NCBI GenBank assembly: GCA_910577785.1
Contig: CAJTNT010000016.1
Coordinates: forward strand, 1-64,000
DNA: 64,000 bases
Source of the DNA: an uncultured Lachnospiraceae bacterium
GTDB taxonomy: Bacteria > Bacillota > Clostridia > Lachnospirales > Lachnospiraceae
Direction of reading: 5' to 3'
The notes below the pieces were generated by a model that worked only from the letters and a program-made list of their open reading frames with translations, made no database searches and was not told the origin of the DNA. Positions 8,539-16,620 of the stretch are shown in pieces. The position numbers and the translations under genes are program-made. Numbering within the stretch: the stretch's first letter is position 1; every line of letters begins with the position of its first letter.

Positions 8539-10114
8539 ATTCAAACCCTCCCGAAAGATCTGAGCCCAATGCCCCAATACTTAAGATAGCGCATAGGACT
8601 ACGGCATACAGGCACCAGCGGAGTACAAAAGGCTTTGTTTCCAGGCCTTCCCGGACAGATCCCTTCCGTTCCTGCCAGATGCCGATAAGCAGGCACAGCA
8701 GCAGGCCAAACAAAATATAGGCCAGATGGCTGACTTCCAGCCCTGGGAACCATGCCTGGTAAGAAAAGCTTAGATGGAAATCTGTAAAAATCTTCTTGAG
8801 GATGCCTACTGTCCCGCCCAGATCCATCGCTGCCGGGAAGACTTTCAGCAGGCTAATCAGCAAAAATGTACGGACAATCCGCACCATGTTCCAGGCGGGG
8901 TTCTTCTCCGTGATGTGCAGCCTGTCCTTCCAGCCCTGGAAGACATCAGAAAGGCAGAGGGAGCTTATCATAATCACGCCATTTGCCACGCCCCAGCAGA
9001 TATAGCGCCAGCTCGCATCATGCCACAATCCTGTGGCAAACCACACAAACAGCATGGCATACACCGACGGCACCAGCTTCGCAAGCTTTGCTGGCAGGAA
9101 CTTACGCCCCAGACGGGAAAGCTTCACTGCCCGGGAAGACAAAGACAGGGGATAGAACACATAATCCCGGAACCAGCTGCTGAGGGAAATATGCCACCTC
9201 CGCCAATATTCCGCCAAGGACTGGGAGAAAAACGGCCGCCGGAAATTCTCTTCCAAGTGGATGCCCAGCACCTGTGAAAAGCCTGCCACAATATCCATAT
9301 AAGCAGAGAAATCCATATAGGCCTGGACGGAAAAATAAATACACCCCAGCAGCAGGGTGAACCCGCCATACTGCCCATAATCAAGAAATATCTCATCCAC
9401 AAAAGGCGACATCCGCTCCGAAATCACCGTCTTCTTGAAAAATCCCCACAGCACCCGCTGGAAGCCGAAGGAGAAATCACGCCAGCAGAATGCATGGCTG
9501 CCAAAAAGCTGGGGCGCCAGCTGCGGGAAACGCCCAATCGGCCCCTGGGTAATCTGCGGGAAATAGACCAAAAACAGCGACGTCTTTAAAATATTCTTTT
9601 CCGCCCTTACTTTTCCCTTTGACACATCCATCACATAACCAATGCTCTGGAGCGTATAATATGAAATCCCCAGGGGAATAATCAGGTTTAAGGGCGTAAG
9701 TCCCAGCCCGGCCTTCACGCCTGGGATCCGATTCACATTTTCCACAATAAAATCGCCATATTTCACAAAGGCAAGGATGCCTACCGTAACCATCGCATCC
9801 AAGACAAGGATCCGGCGCTTCCCCGCCTTAATCCCACCCTTAAACCGCTCTGCCTCTTCTTTCGTGCAATGCCCTTTCTGCTCCGCATTCCACGCTTCCT
9901 GCCGGAGGTTCAGACGGTCAAGCGCCAGCGCCGCGAAATGGGTGGCAGCCGTTGCCAGAATCAGGTATAGGAACGTTTCTGCCCCGGCAAAATAATAAAA
10001 CAGGCAGCTTGCCGCCAATAAAATCATCCACTGAAACTTTTTGAGGAATGGCAGATAATACACAAGCGCCATCCCCAGGAAAAAAATAAAAAATGACATA
10101 GAATTTACCGTCAT
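8525..10114 (-). CDS. MBOAT family O-acyltransferase (AlgI/DltB-like)
   Basis: A 529-residue polytopic membrane protein of the membrane-bound O-acyltransferase family. The conserved block EYWRRWHISLSSWFRDYVFY and the catalytic His in FATGLWHDASWRY are present, together with the earlier PQITQGPIGRF motif. These enzymes move an acyl group across the membrane to a polysaccharide or teichoic acid on the outside. The ATG follows GGAGGAAACACC. It overlaps the downstream SGNH hydrolase gene, forming a two-gene operon. There is no acyl carrier or adenylation gene beside it, which argues against D-alanylation and leaves acetylation as the simplest guess. Confidence 0.9.
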   Translation of the reverse strand: MTVNSMSFFIFFLGMALVYYLPFLKKFQWMILLAASCLFYYFAGAETFLYLILATAATHFAALALDRLNLRQEAWNAEQKGHCTKEEAERFKGGIKAGKRRILVLDAMVTVGILAFVKYGDFIVENVNRIPGVKAGLGLTPLNLIIPLGISYYTLQSIGYVMDVSKGKVRAEKNILKTSLFLVYFPQITQGPIGRFPQLAPQLFGSHAFCWRDFSFGFQRVLWGFFKKTVISERMSPFVDEIFLDYGQYGGFTLLLGCIYFSVQAYMDFSAYMDIVAGFSQVLGIHLEENFRRPFFSQSLAEYWRRWHISLSSWFRDYVFYPLSLSSRAVKLSRLGRKFLPAKLAKLVPSVYAMLFVWFATGLWHDASWRYICWGVANGVIMISSLCLSDVFQGWKDRLHITEKNPAWNMVRIVRTFLLISLLKVFPAAMDLGGTVGILKKIFTDFHLSFSYQAWFPGLEVSHLAYILFGLLLCLLIGIWQERKGSVREGLETKPFVLRWCLYAVVLCAILSIGALGSDLSGGFEYAQY

Positions 10115-10136
10115 GGTGTTTCCTCCGCAATCTTTT

Positions 10137-10166
10137 ATTATGACTTTCTTCTTATTTTGTAATCAA
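10137..10166 (-). promoter_or_regulatory. Candidate promoter of the MBOAT/SGNH operon
   Basis: Minus strand TTGATT (10161-10166), 18-base spacer, CATAAT (10137-10142). It would give a very short leader of about 16 bases that still includes the GGAGGA ribosome site. Confidence 0.4.
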
Positions 10167-10317
10167 TCCATCGCCTTTTTTCATGCTTTTCTGCCGTACG
10201 TAAAATACTCTATCGAAAGATTGTGATAGAAATTAGAAGATTGCCGAAAAATTCAAGGGATGGTATTATGGAGCGGCCTGCTCTAAATGGCTATTCCTGC
10301 ATGGCATTTTCCTGCAC

Positions 10318-10359
10318 AAAAAACAGGAGCGCCTTCCCTGCCTCAGGAAAAACGCTCCT
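10318..10359 (-). terminator. Rho-independent terminator after etfA
   Basis: On the minus strand AGGAGCG and CGCTCCT (10353-10359 and 10325-10331) form the outer stem, with an inner TTCCTG/CAGGGAA stem, followed by a run of six T. It closes the butyrate operon. Confidence 0.85.
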
Positions 10360-10377
10360 ACATTCAAGCCTGGCTCC

Positions 10378-11424
10378 TTATTCTACCAATGCTGCCTTCA
10401 AAGCCTCGGTAAGCGCCGGCACAATCTTGTTCAGATCCCCAACAACGCCATAGTCGGCTACGTCAAAGATCGGCGCATCCTCATCCTTGTTAATTGCAAT
10501 AATGATATCTGCCTCTTCCATACCAGCCACATGCTGGATAGCCCCGGAAATACCAATTGCAAAATACACGTTCGGGCGCACGGTTTTGCCGGTCTGCCCA
10601 ACCTGCAGGTCTACCGGCTTCCAGCCATTCTCTACAACGGCACGGGAGCAGCTCACAGTACCGCCAATCACGTCCGCCAGATCCTGCAGGATCTGGAAGT
10701 TCTCTGCGCTTCCTACGCCACGGCCGCCAGATACCAATATCTTGGCTTCCATAATATCTGCCGTCTCTTTTACAGACTTAATGACATTGAGGATCTCCAC
10801 ATACTTGTCATTTGGCGTAAATCCTGGGTTGTACTCCACTACCTCTGCCTTCGCGCCCTTGATTGGATCAATCTTCTGCATAACGCCAGGACGTACGGTA
10901 GCCATCTGCGGTCTGTTGTCCGGGCATGCAATCGTAGCGATGGTGTTGCCGCCAAATGCAGGACGTGTCATCAGAAGCTGTTTATGCTTCTGCTCGTCTT
11001 CCTTGCCTGGAATCGGGTTCAATGGGAAATCACCGATCTCCAATACGGTACAGTCTGCGGTAAGCCCTGTCTTTACCCTTGCAGACACACGCGGGCCAAG
11101 GTCACGCCCGATAGCAGTAGCGCCTACCAGCATAATCTCTGGCTTGTATTCATTGATGACAGACGCCAGCGCATGGGTATAAGGCTCTGTCCTGTACTCC
11201 TTTAATTCCGGGTCATCCACAACGATGACTTTATCTGCGCCGTATTCTGCCAGCTGATCTGCCAGATCCTTTACGCCAGACCCAATCAATACGGCTGTCA
11301 CGTCTGTATCCAAATCCTTTGCTAAGTCTTTTGCCTTGCCAAGTAATTCAAAAGCAATCCCGCTTAATACATTATCTACCTGCTGTGCAAAGACATATAC
11401 TCCTTTATATGCTTCTAAACCCAT
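10378..11424 (-). CDS. etfA: Electron transfer flavoprotein alpha subunit
   Basis: EtfA pairs with EtfB to form the FAD-containing electron carrier of butyryl-CoA dehydrogenase. In butyrate-forming Clostridia the Bcd-EtfAB complex bifurcates electrons from NADH to crotonyl-CoA and ferredoxin. The C-terminal FAD domain shows the family signature from LQVGQTGKTVRPNVY through YFAIGISGAIQHVAGM to IIAINKDEDAPIFDVADYG. The start was placed at MGLEAYKGVYVFAQQ (348 residues); its ribosome site is weak, and the frame is open 23 codons further up into a purine-rich spacer. It is the last gene of the operon and is followed by a strong terminator. Confidence 0.95.
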   Translation of the reverse strand: MGLEAYKGVYVFAQQVDNVLSGIAFELLGKAKDLAKDLDTDVTAVLIGSGVKDLADQLAEYGADKVIVVDDPELKEYRTEPYTHALASVINEYKPEIMLVGATAIGRDLGPRVSARVKTGLTADCTVLEIGDFPLNPIPGKEDEQKHKQLLMTRPAFGGNTIATIACPDNRPQMATVRPGVMQKIDPIKGAKAEVVEYNPGFTPNDKYVEILNVIKSVKETADIMEAKILVSGGRGVGSAENFQILQDLADVIGGTVSCSRAVVENGWKPVDLQVGQTGKTVRPNVYFAIGISGAIQHVAGMEEADIIIAINKDEDAPIFDVADYGVVGDLNKIVPALTEALKAALVE

Positions 11425-11502
11425 TATTTTCACCACTTTCCTTATTTTTACGGATTCGCAATCCTCTTTATTTTGCGCCCTTCGGGCTTCCAAAGTATTT
11501 GA

Positions 11503-12288
11503 TTAGATTACGTGCTTCTCTTTTAATTTGCCTACAATATATGCAACTGCGTCCTCAGCTGTATCGGGGGCAACCTTTTCCCCTGCGCCCTTCTTTACTT
11601 TGTCAGATGCTTTTGCAATCTTGGTCGGTGATCCCTTCAAGCCAAGGTCAGAGTCATCGACGTCTTTCAAGTCCGGCCTGCCCCATACAGTCACTTCCTG
11701 CTCATAAGCATCAAAGATCCCGCCTGGTGTCATATAACGCGGCTCATTCAATTCGGAAAGAGCGGTAATCAGGCATGGCATTTTGGCTTTCAGCTCATGA
11801 TACCTGTCCTCGTACTGGCGCTGTACAATCACATAATCCCCTTCAATCTTAATATCCTGTGCATAAGAAATCACTGGGATATCCAAATGCTCGGAAATCT
11901 GCGGCCCTACCTGTGCAGTATCGCCGTCAATTGCCTGACGCCCTGTAATAATCAGGTCATACTCCAGGTTGCGGATTGCGCCTGCAATCGTCGTGGAGGT
12001 AGCCCATGTATCAGCTCCGCCTAACACCCTGTCTGTTACAAGGATTCCCTTGTCTGCGCCCATAGCCATAGCTTCACGAAGCACCTCGTCTGCCTTGGGA
12101 AGGCCCATGGTAACTACGGTAACTTCTGCCCCATACTGTTCTTTTAATCTCAGCGCTGCTTCCAATCCTGCCTTATCATCTGGATTCATGATGGTAAGCA
12201 TTGCACCCCTGTCCAGCGTACCGTCTGCATTAAATTTAACGCCGCCCTTGGTATCTGGCACCTGTTTTATACATACAACGATTTTCAC
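11503..12288 (-). CDS. etfB: Electron transfer flavoprotein beta subunit
   Basis: A 261-residue EtfB beginning MKIVVCIKQVPDT, the normal N-terminus. The family signature is seen in the C-terminal half (LITALSELNEPRYMT). In bifurcating Etf complexes the beta subunit holds the FAD that receives NADH electrons. The initiation codon is GTG with AAGGAG nine bases upstream. It sits 78 bases ahead of the etfA start and 108 bases after bcd, the usual bcd-etfB-etfA order. Confidence 0.95.
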   Translation of the reverse strand: MKIVVCIKQVPDTKGGVKFNADGTLDRGAMLTIMNPDDKAGLEAALRLKEQYGAEVTVVTMGLPKADEVLREAMAMGADKGILVTDRVLGGADTWATSTTIAGAIRNLEYDLIITGRQAIDGDTAQVGPQISEHLDIPVISYAQDIKIEGDYVIVQRQYEDRYHELKAKMPCLITALSELNEPRYMTPGGIFDAYEQEVTVWGRPDLKDVDDSDLGLKGSPTKIAKASDKVKKGAGEKVAPDTAEDAVAYIVGKLKEKHVI

Positions 12289-12396
12289 GGTTCTTCACTC
12301 CTTATCATTTATTGTTTTAGCACGGTATAACTGCTTTGGAATGACTGTACGTTTCCAAATGCTTTCTTTATACATGCCCTGATTCCCTTTTCACAT

Positions 12397-13551
12397 TTAT
12401 TTCAGCAATGCGCCGGAAATAACCATACGCTGAACCTCTGAGGTTCCTTCGTAAATCTCTGTAATCTTAGCGTCACGCATCATGCGCTCTACATCGTACT
12501 CCCTGATGTACCCGTATCCGCCGAAGAGCTGTACGCACTTGGTGGTCACTTCCATTGCAACCTCTGCGGCAAATAATTTAGCCTTGGCTGCCTCTACGGA
12601 ATAAACCTTCTGCGTTTCCTTGGCCTTGGCTGCCTTGTATACCAGAAGCTGTGCGGCCTCAATCTTCGCTGCCATATCCGCCAGCTGGAACTGCGTGTTC
12701 TGCTGTGCTGCAATAGAACGGCCAAACTGCTTACGCTCCTTCGTATAAGCAACGGTCAGATCCAATGCGCCCTCTGCGATGCCAAGAGCCTGCGCCGCGA
12801 TACCGATACGGCCGCCGTCCAGCGTATGCATAGCAATTGGGAAGCCCTTGCCCTGAGGCCCTAAAAGATTGTCCTTGGGAATCCTGCAGTCCTCGAAAAT
12901 CAATTCATAAGTAGCGGATCCGCGGATCCCCATCTTCTTCTCTTTCGTACCAAAGGAGAATCCTGGCGTATCTTTCTCTACGATGAATGCGGAGAAGGAT
13001 TTCTTCTTCCTGCCCCTGGCGTCTACCTTTATGTCCGTTACAGCGATTACAATATAAATATCTGCTTCCTTACCGTTGGTAATAAAGCACTTAGAACCAT
13101 TCAGCACCCATTCCTCGCCATCTAAAACAGCCTTGGTCTGGCAGCCCTGGGCATCGGTTCCTGCGCCTGGCTCTGTCAGTGCGAAAGCGCCTAACTTCTC
13201 GCCCTTGGCAAGCGGGGTAAGGTATTTCTGCTTCTGCTCTTCCGTACCGTATGTCATAATGGGATCGCAGCACAGAGAAGTATGCGCGGATACGATAACG
13301 CCTGTGGTGCCGCAAACCTTAGACAGCTCCTCCACACACATAATATAGGTCAAAGGATCGCATCCCTGCCCGCCGTATTCCTTCGGCACCGGGATTCCCA
13401 TGAAGCCGTTTTTCTGCATCTTTTCTACCGTTCCCCTTGGGAATTTTTCTGTCTCATCCACTTCCTGGGCAAGGGGCTTTACTTCTTTTTCTGCAAACTC
13501 TTTAAACAGAGTTCTCGCCATTTCATGTTTCTTATCCAAAGAAAAATCCAT
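12397..13551 (-). CDS. bcd: Butyryl-CoA dehydrogenase (short-chain acyl-CoA dehydrogenase)
   Basis: A 384-residue FAD enzyme that reduces crotonyl-CoA to butyryl-CoA with electrons from EtfAB. The acyl-CoA dehydrogenase signatures are GAFALTEPGAGTDA (~134-147) and the C-terminal QLFGGYGYIREYDVERMMRD; the catalytic base is the Glu of ITEIYEGTSEVQ. It starts MDFSLDKKHEMAR after GGAGGAAAAG. Its position before etfB and etfA identifies it as the butyrate-pathway enzyme rather than a general fatty-acid oxidiser. Confidence 0.96.
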   Translation of the reverse strand: MDFSLDKKHEMARTLFKEFAEKEVKPLAQEVDETEKFPRGTVEKMQKNGFMGIPVPKEYGGQGCDPLTYIMCVEELSKVCGTTGVIVSAHTSLCCDPIMTYGTEEQKQKYLTPLAKGEKLGAFALTEPGAGTDAQGCQTKAVLDGEEWVLNGSKCFITNGKEADIYIVIAVTDIKVDARGRKKKSFSAFIVEKDTPGFSFGTKEKKMGIRGSATYELIFEDCRIPKDNLLGPQGKGFPIAMHTLDGGRIGIAAQALGIAEGALDLTVAYTKERKQFGRSIAAQQNTQFQLADMAAKIEAAQLLVYKAAKAKETQKVYSVEAAKAKLFAAEVAMEVTTKCVQLFGGYGYIREYDVERMMRDAKITEIYEGTSEVQRMVISGALLK

Positions 13552-13714
13552 GATACTTTTCCTCCAAACTTTCTTTTATTTTTATTACCTGAAATATGCC
13601 ATTTCGCATTGCGGAGAAACCACTCCCCAACGGAGCGGCAGAATATTCCATCCTATCTTCCGCCAAACGCCATGGCATCCGGAATAGCCCAAACACCCCT
13701 GGCCGGACAGGACT

Positions 13715-13746
13715 CTCCGTCAGCAGCCAGTTGGCTGCTGACGGAG
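13715..13746. promoter_or_regulatory. Long perfect hairpin between hbd and bcd
   Basis: CTCCGTCAGCAGCCA (13715-13729) and its exact complement (13732-13746) are separated by two bases; flanking CAGG/CCTG and TAGCCC/GGGCTA segments extend the structure. There is no T-run, so it is more likely an mRNA stability or processing element within the operon than a terminator. Confidence 0.6.
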
Positions 13747-13786
13747 CCTGCCCTGGGACACATGGGCTAGCACGTGCCTTCTTGAT

Positions 13787-14626
13787 TTATTTGCTGTAGT
13801 CGTAGAAGCCTTTGCCAGTCTTCATGCCCAGCTTGCCGGCGCGCACCATTTTCCTCAGCAATGGATGCGGGCGGTACTTGGAATCGCCAGTCTCATTGTA
13901 CAGCACTTCCATAATAGCCAGGCAGATATCCAGGCCTACCAGGTCGCCTAAAGCCAGCGGCCCCATCCGATGGTTTGCGCCCAGCTTCATTGCTGTGTCA
14001 ATGCCTTCTACGGAGGCTACGCCGTCTGCATAGATGCCAACAGCCTCGTTAATCATTGGGATTAAGATCCTGTTTACAACGAACCCTGCAGCTTCATTTA
14101 CTTCTACTGGAGTCTTGCCGATTTCCTTGGAAATCTCGACAATCTTATCCTTCATCTCGTCTGGTGTATTTTCACCCTTGATTACCTCCACCAATTTCAT
14201 GACTGGAGCCGGGTTAAAGAAATGCATGCCGATTACCGGGCGGTCAAGGCCTGCACCAATTTCTGTAATAGAAAGGGAAGATGTATTGGTCGCAAACATG
14301 CAGTCTGCCTTTACGATATCCTGCAGCTCTTTGAATGTCTGCTTCTTCACATCCATCACTTCCAAAGCTGCCTCTACGATTAAGTCGCAGTCCCCGCAGA
14401 TTTCCTTGGTGCCAGTTGTAATCTTGGCAAGGATGGCGTCTGCTGCCGCCTGCTCCATTTTGCCTTTGGCAATCCTCTTTTCAAATCCTTTGGCAATCTT
14501 GTTCTTGCCGTTTGCTGCAAATTCATTATTGATGTCACATAAGCAAACTTCATACCCTTCTGTCTGTGCAAATGCCTGTGCGATTCCGGAACCCATGGTT
14601 CCTGCGCCGATAATACCTACCTTCAT
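13787..14626 (-). CDS. hbd: 3-hydroxybutyryl-CoA dehydrogenase
   Basis: Reduces acetoacetyl-CoA to 3-hydroxybutyryl-CoA with NAD(P)H in the butyrate pathway. The 279-residue protein begins with the Rossmann motif GIIGAGTMGSGIAQ; the catalytic His is in GMHFFNPAPVMKLVEV (~137-152) and the C-terminal domain starts around GFVVNRILIPMINEA. AGGAGG precedes the ATG. It lies between thl and bcd, but the crotonase gene (crt) that normally neighbours it is missing here. Confidence 0.96.
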   Translation of the reverse strand: MKVGIIGAGTMGSGIAQAFAQTEGYEVCLCDINNEFAANGKNKIAKGFEKRIAKGKMEQAAADAILAKITTGTKEICGDCDLIVEAALEVMDVKKQTFKELQDIVKADCMFATNTSSLSITEIGAGLDRPVIGMHFFNPAPVMKLVEVIKGENTPDEMKDKIVEISKEIGKTPVEVNEAAGFVVNRILIPMINEAVGIYADGVASVEGIDTAMKLGANHRMGPLALGDLVGLDICLAIMEVLYNETGDSKYRPHPLLRKMVRAGKLGMKTGKGFYDYSK

Positions 14627-14680
14627 GATACGTTTATCCTCCTATAATTTTATGTATATAAAAATGCTTTCCTTTTTCAT

Positions 14681-14715
14681 GATACGCATGGCCAATAAAA
14701 CCTTCCATGCGTATC
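14681..14715. promoter_or_regulatory. Stem-loop between thl and hbd
   Basis: GATACGCATGG (14681-14691) pairs exactly with CCATGCGTATC (14705-14715) across a 13-base loop, in the 183-base gap between thl and hbd. No T-run follows, so an intra-operon mRNA structure is more likely than termination. Confidence 0.5.
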
Positions 14716-14809
14716 GCGCCAGCCGCAGCCGCAAAGCGGCACAATTCCTCATACGGCTATGCGCATCATGTTATGAGCGGCAGATTTATCTGACGCTCAG
14801 TATAACATA

Positions 14810-15991
14810 TTAATCTCTCTCAACGATGGTGGAGCATCCCATTCCGCCGCCGATGCAAAGGGTAGCAAGGCCTTTCTTCGCATCCCTCTTCTGCATCTCA
14901 TGCAGCAGCGTAACCAGGATACGGCATCCGCTGGCCCCTACAGGATGTCCCAGAGCGATAGCGCCGCCGTTTACATTAACTTTGCTCATGTCAAAATTCA
15001 GGTCGCGTGCCACTGCCAGAGACTGTGCTGCAAAAGCTTCGTTTGCCTCAACCAGATCCATATCGTCAATGGTCAGGCCTGTCTTGGCAAATACTTTCTT
15101 GGTGGAAGCAACCGGTCCTACGCCCATGATGGATGGGTCAACGCCGCCAAGTGCGCCTGCCACGAAGGTAGCCATTGGCTTCACGCCCAGTTCCTGTGCC
15201 TTCTCTTCGCTCATCACAACGATAGCTGCTGCGCCGTCATTGATACCGGAAGCATTGGCTGCCGTTACGATACCGTCTGGCTTGAATGCCGGGCGGAGCC
15301 TTGCAATGCTCTCTTTGGTCGTACCCGGACGCGGGCCTTCATCGGTATCCACGAGAACGGTTTCTTTCTTCTTCTTCACTTCTACTGGGACAATCTCATC
15401 CTTGAACTTGCCCTCTGCCATAGCCTTCTCGCATTTCTGCTGGGAAGCTGCCGCAAACTCGTCCAGCTGCTCCCTGCTCAGCCCCCACTGCTCAGCTACG
15501 TTTTCAGCAGTGATACCCATATGGTACTGGTTGAAGGCATCCCACAGCGCGTCGTTTACCATGGTATCTACCAGGGTGGCATTGTTCATCCTATATCCGT
15601 AACGTCCCTGCATAGCAGCATAAGGAGCCATGGACATATTTTCCATACCGCCAGCCACAACGATGTCAGCATCTCCTGCCTGGATCATCTGTGCAGCCAT
15701 GTTCACGCAGTTCAGGCCGGAGCCGCATACTACGTTTACTGTCACTGCCGGGGTCTCAATTGGAAGGCCTGCCTTGATGGATGCCTGGCGTGCAACGTTC
15801 TGTCCCAAGCCTGCCTGGATAACGCATCCCATGTACACATGGTCAACCTTGTCCGCTGGAACGCCAGCCCTGTTCAATGCTTCCTTAATTACGATAGAAC
15901 CCAATACAGATGCAGGGGTTGTGCTCAAAGCCCCGCCCATTGTTCCAATTGCAGTACGGCATGCGCCTGCTAATACAACTTTCTTTGCCAT
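14810..15991 (-). CDS. thlA: Acetyl-CoA C-acetyltransferase (thiolase)
   Basis: Condenses two acetyl-CoA to acetoacetyl-CoA, the entry step to butyrate. The 393-residue protein has all three thiolase signatures: the acyl-accepting Cys in VVCGSGLNCVNMA (~87-99), GGAIALGHPVGASGCR with its catalytic His (~341-356), and the C-terminal CIGGGMGCS with the second catalytic Cys. It starts MAKKVVLAGACRTAIG; AAAAGGAG lies nine bases upstream. It is the first gene of the operon, downstream of a probable Rex site. Confidence 0.96.
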   Translation of the reverse strand: MAKKVVLAGACRTAIGTMGGALSTTPASVLGSIVIKEALNRAGVPADKVDHVYMGCVIQAGLGQNVARQASIKAGLPIETPAVTVNVVCGSGLNCVNMAAQMIQAGDADIVVAGGMENMSMAPYAAMQGRYGYRMNNATLVDTMVNDALWDAFNQYHMGITAENVAEQWGLSREQLDEFAAASQQKCEKAMAEGKFKDEIVPVEVKKKKETVLVDTDEGPRPGTTKESIARLRPAFKPDGIVTAANASGINDGAAAIVVMSEEKAQELGVKPMATFVAGALGGVDPSIMGVGPVASTKKVFAKTGLTIDDMDLVEANEAFAAQSLAVARDLNFDMSKVNVNGGAIALGHPVGASGCRILVTLLHEMQKRDAKKGLATLCIGGGMGCSTIVERD

Positions 15992-16130
15992 CTCCTTCGT
16001 CTCCTTTTAATTAATTTGATAACATTAATTTAATAACACTCTTCCCGCCATTCGCATTGCAAATATTGTGCGGACATCCCTAAAAAAGGACGGAATCCTG
16101 AAAACATTTTTGGCAGAATCTACAAAATGG

Positions 16131-16148
16131 TTGTTATTTTTTTAACAA
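16131..16148. promoter_or_regulatory. Probable Rex operator upstream of the butyrate operon
   Basis: TTGTTATTTTTTTAACAA is an exact inverted repeat (TTGTTA / TAACAA, six-base centre) of the layout known for the NADH/NAD+-sensing repressor Rex (TTGTTAANNNNTTAACAA), with one centre position changed on each side. A further TTTGGCA/TGCCAAA pair flanks it. It lies about 140 bases before the thl start. The rest of the 629-base gap between thl and the next gene holds AT-rich DNA and no gene. Confidence 0.7.
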
Positions 16149-16620
16149 TGTTTTGCCAAAAAAAAGGAAAACAGGTGCGCGGCTTCTTCCCTGCCTTGCC
16201 TGTAAATCTTTTTTTCCTGCTTTTCCCAGTGTTCTCATTCCTCAATAAAATCATCCTAGCATACTTTGGGCGAAAATGCAAGAAATATCTTGCTTTGTCT
16301 TTTAATAAATACAAGGGAGTGTTAGTTTTTATGGGGGCGGGGAAAAGCGGGCATACGGAACGCTGCGGAAGCGGGAAAGCCTGGGCAGAAACGCGCTCCC
16401 GCTCTGCTTGGAACCTGACGGCACGAAGCAGAAAATCATCTCGCTGAATTTATGAAAATGATATTTTTCACTCTATAATAAAGTAATTTTGGGAAATGAA
16501 GATACAATCTTTTCCAAATAGCTTTTCTGGCCGATAATATTTTTAAGAAATAATACCTGATTCTTATTTTTGTACATATAACTGTTAAGATTCATCACTC
16601 TATAACATCGGAGGTGCCTC

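Noticed and set aside
14900..15973. Long plus-strand open frame opposite the thiolase gene
   Set aside because: Antisense shadow of a strongly coding gene; His/Cys-rich translation without motifs.
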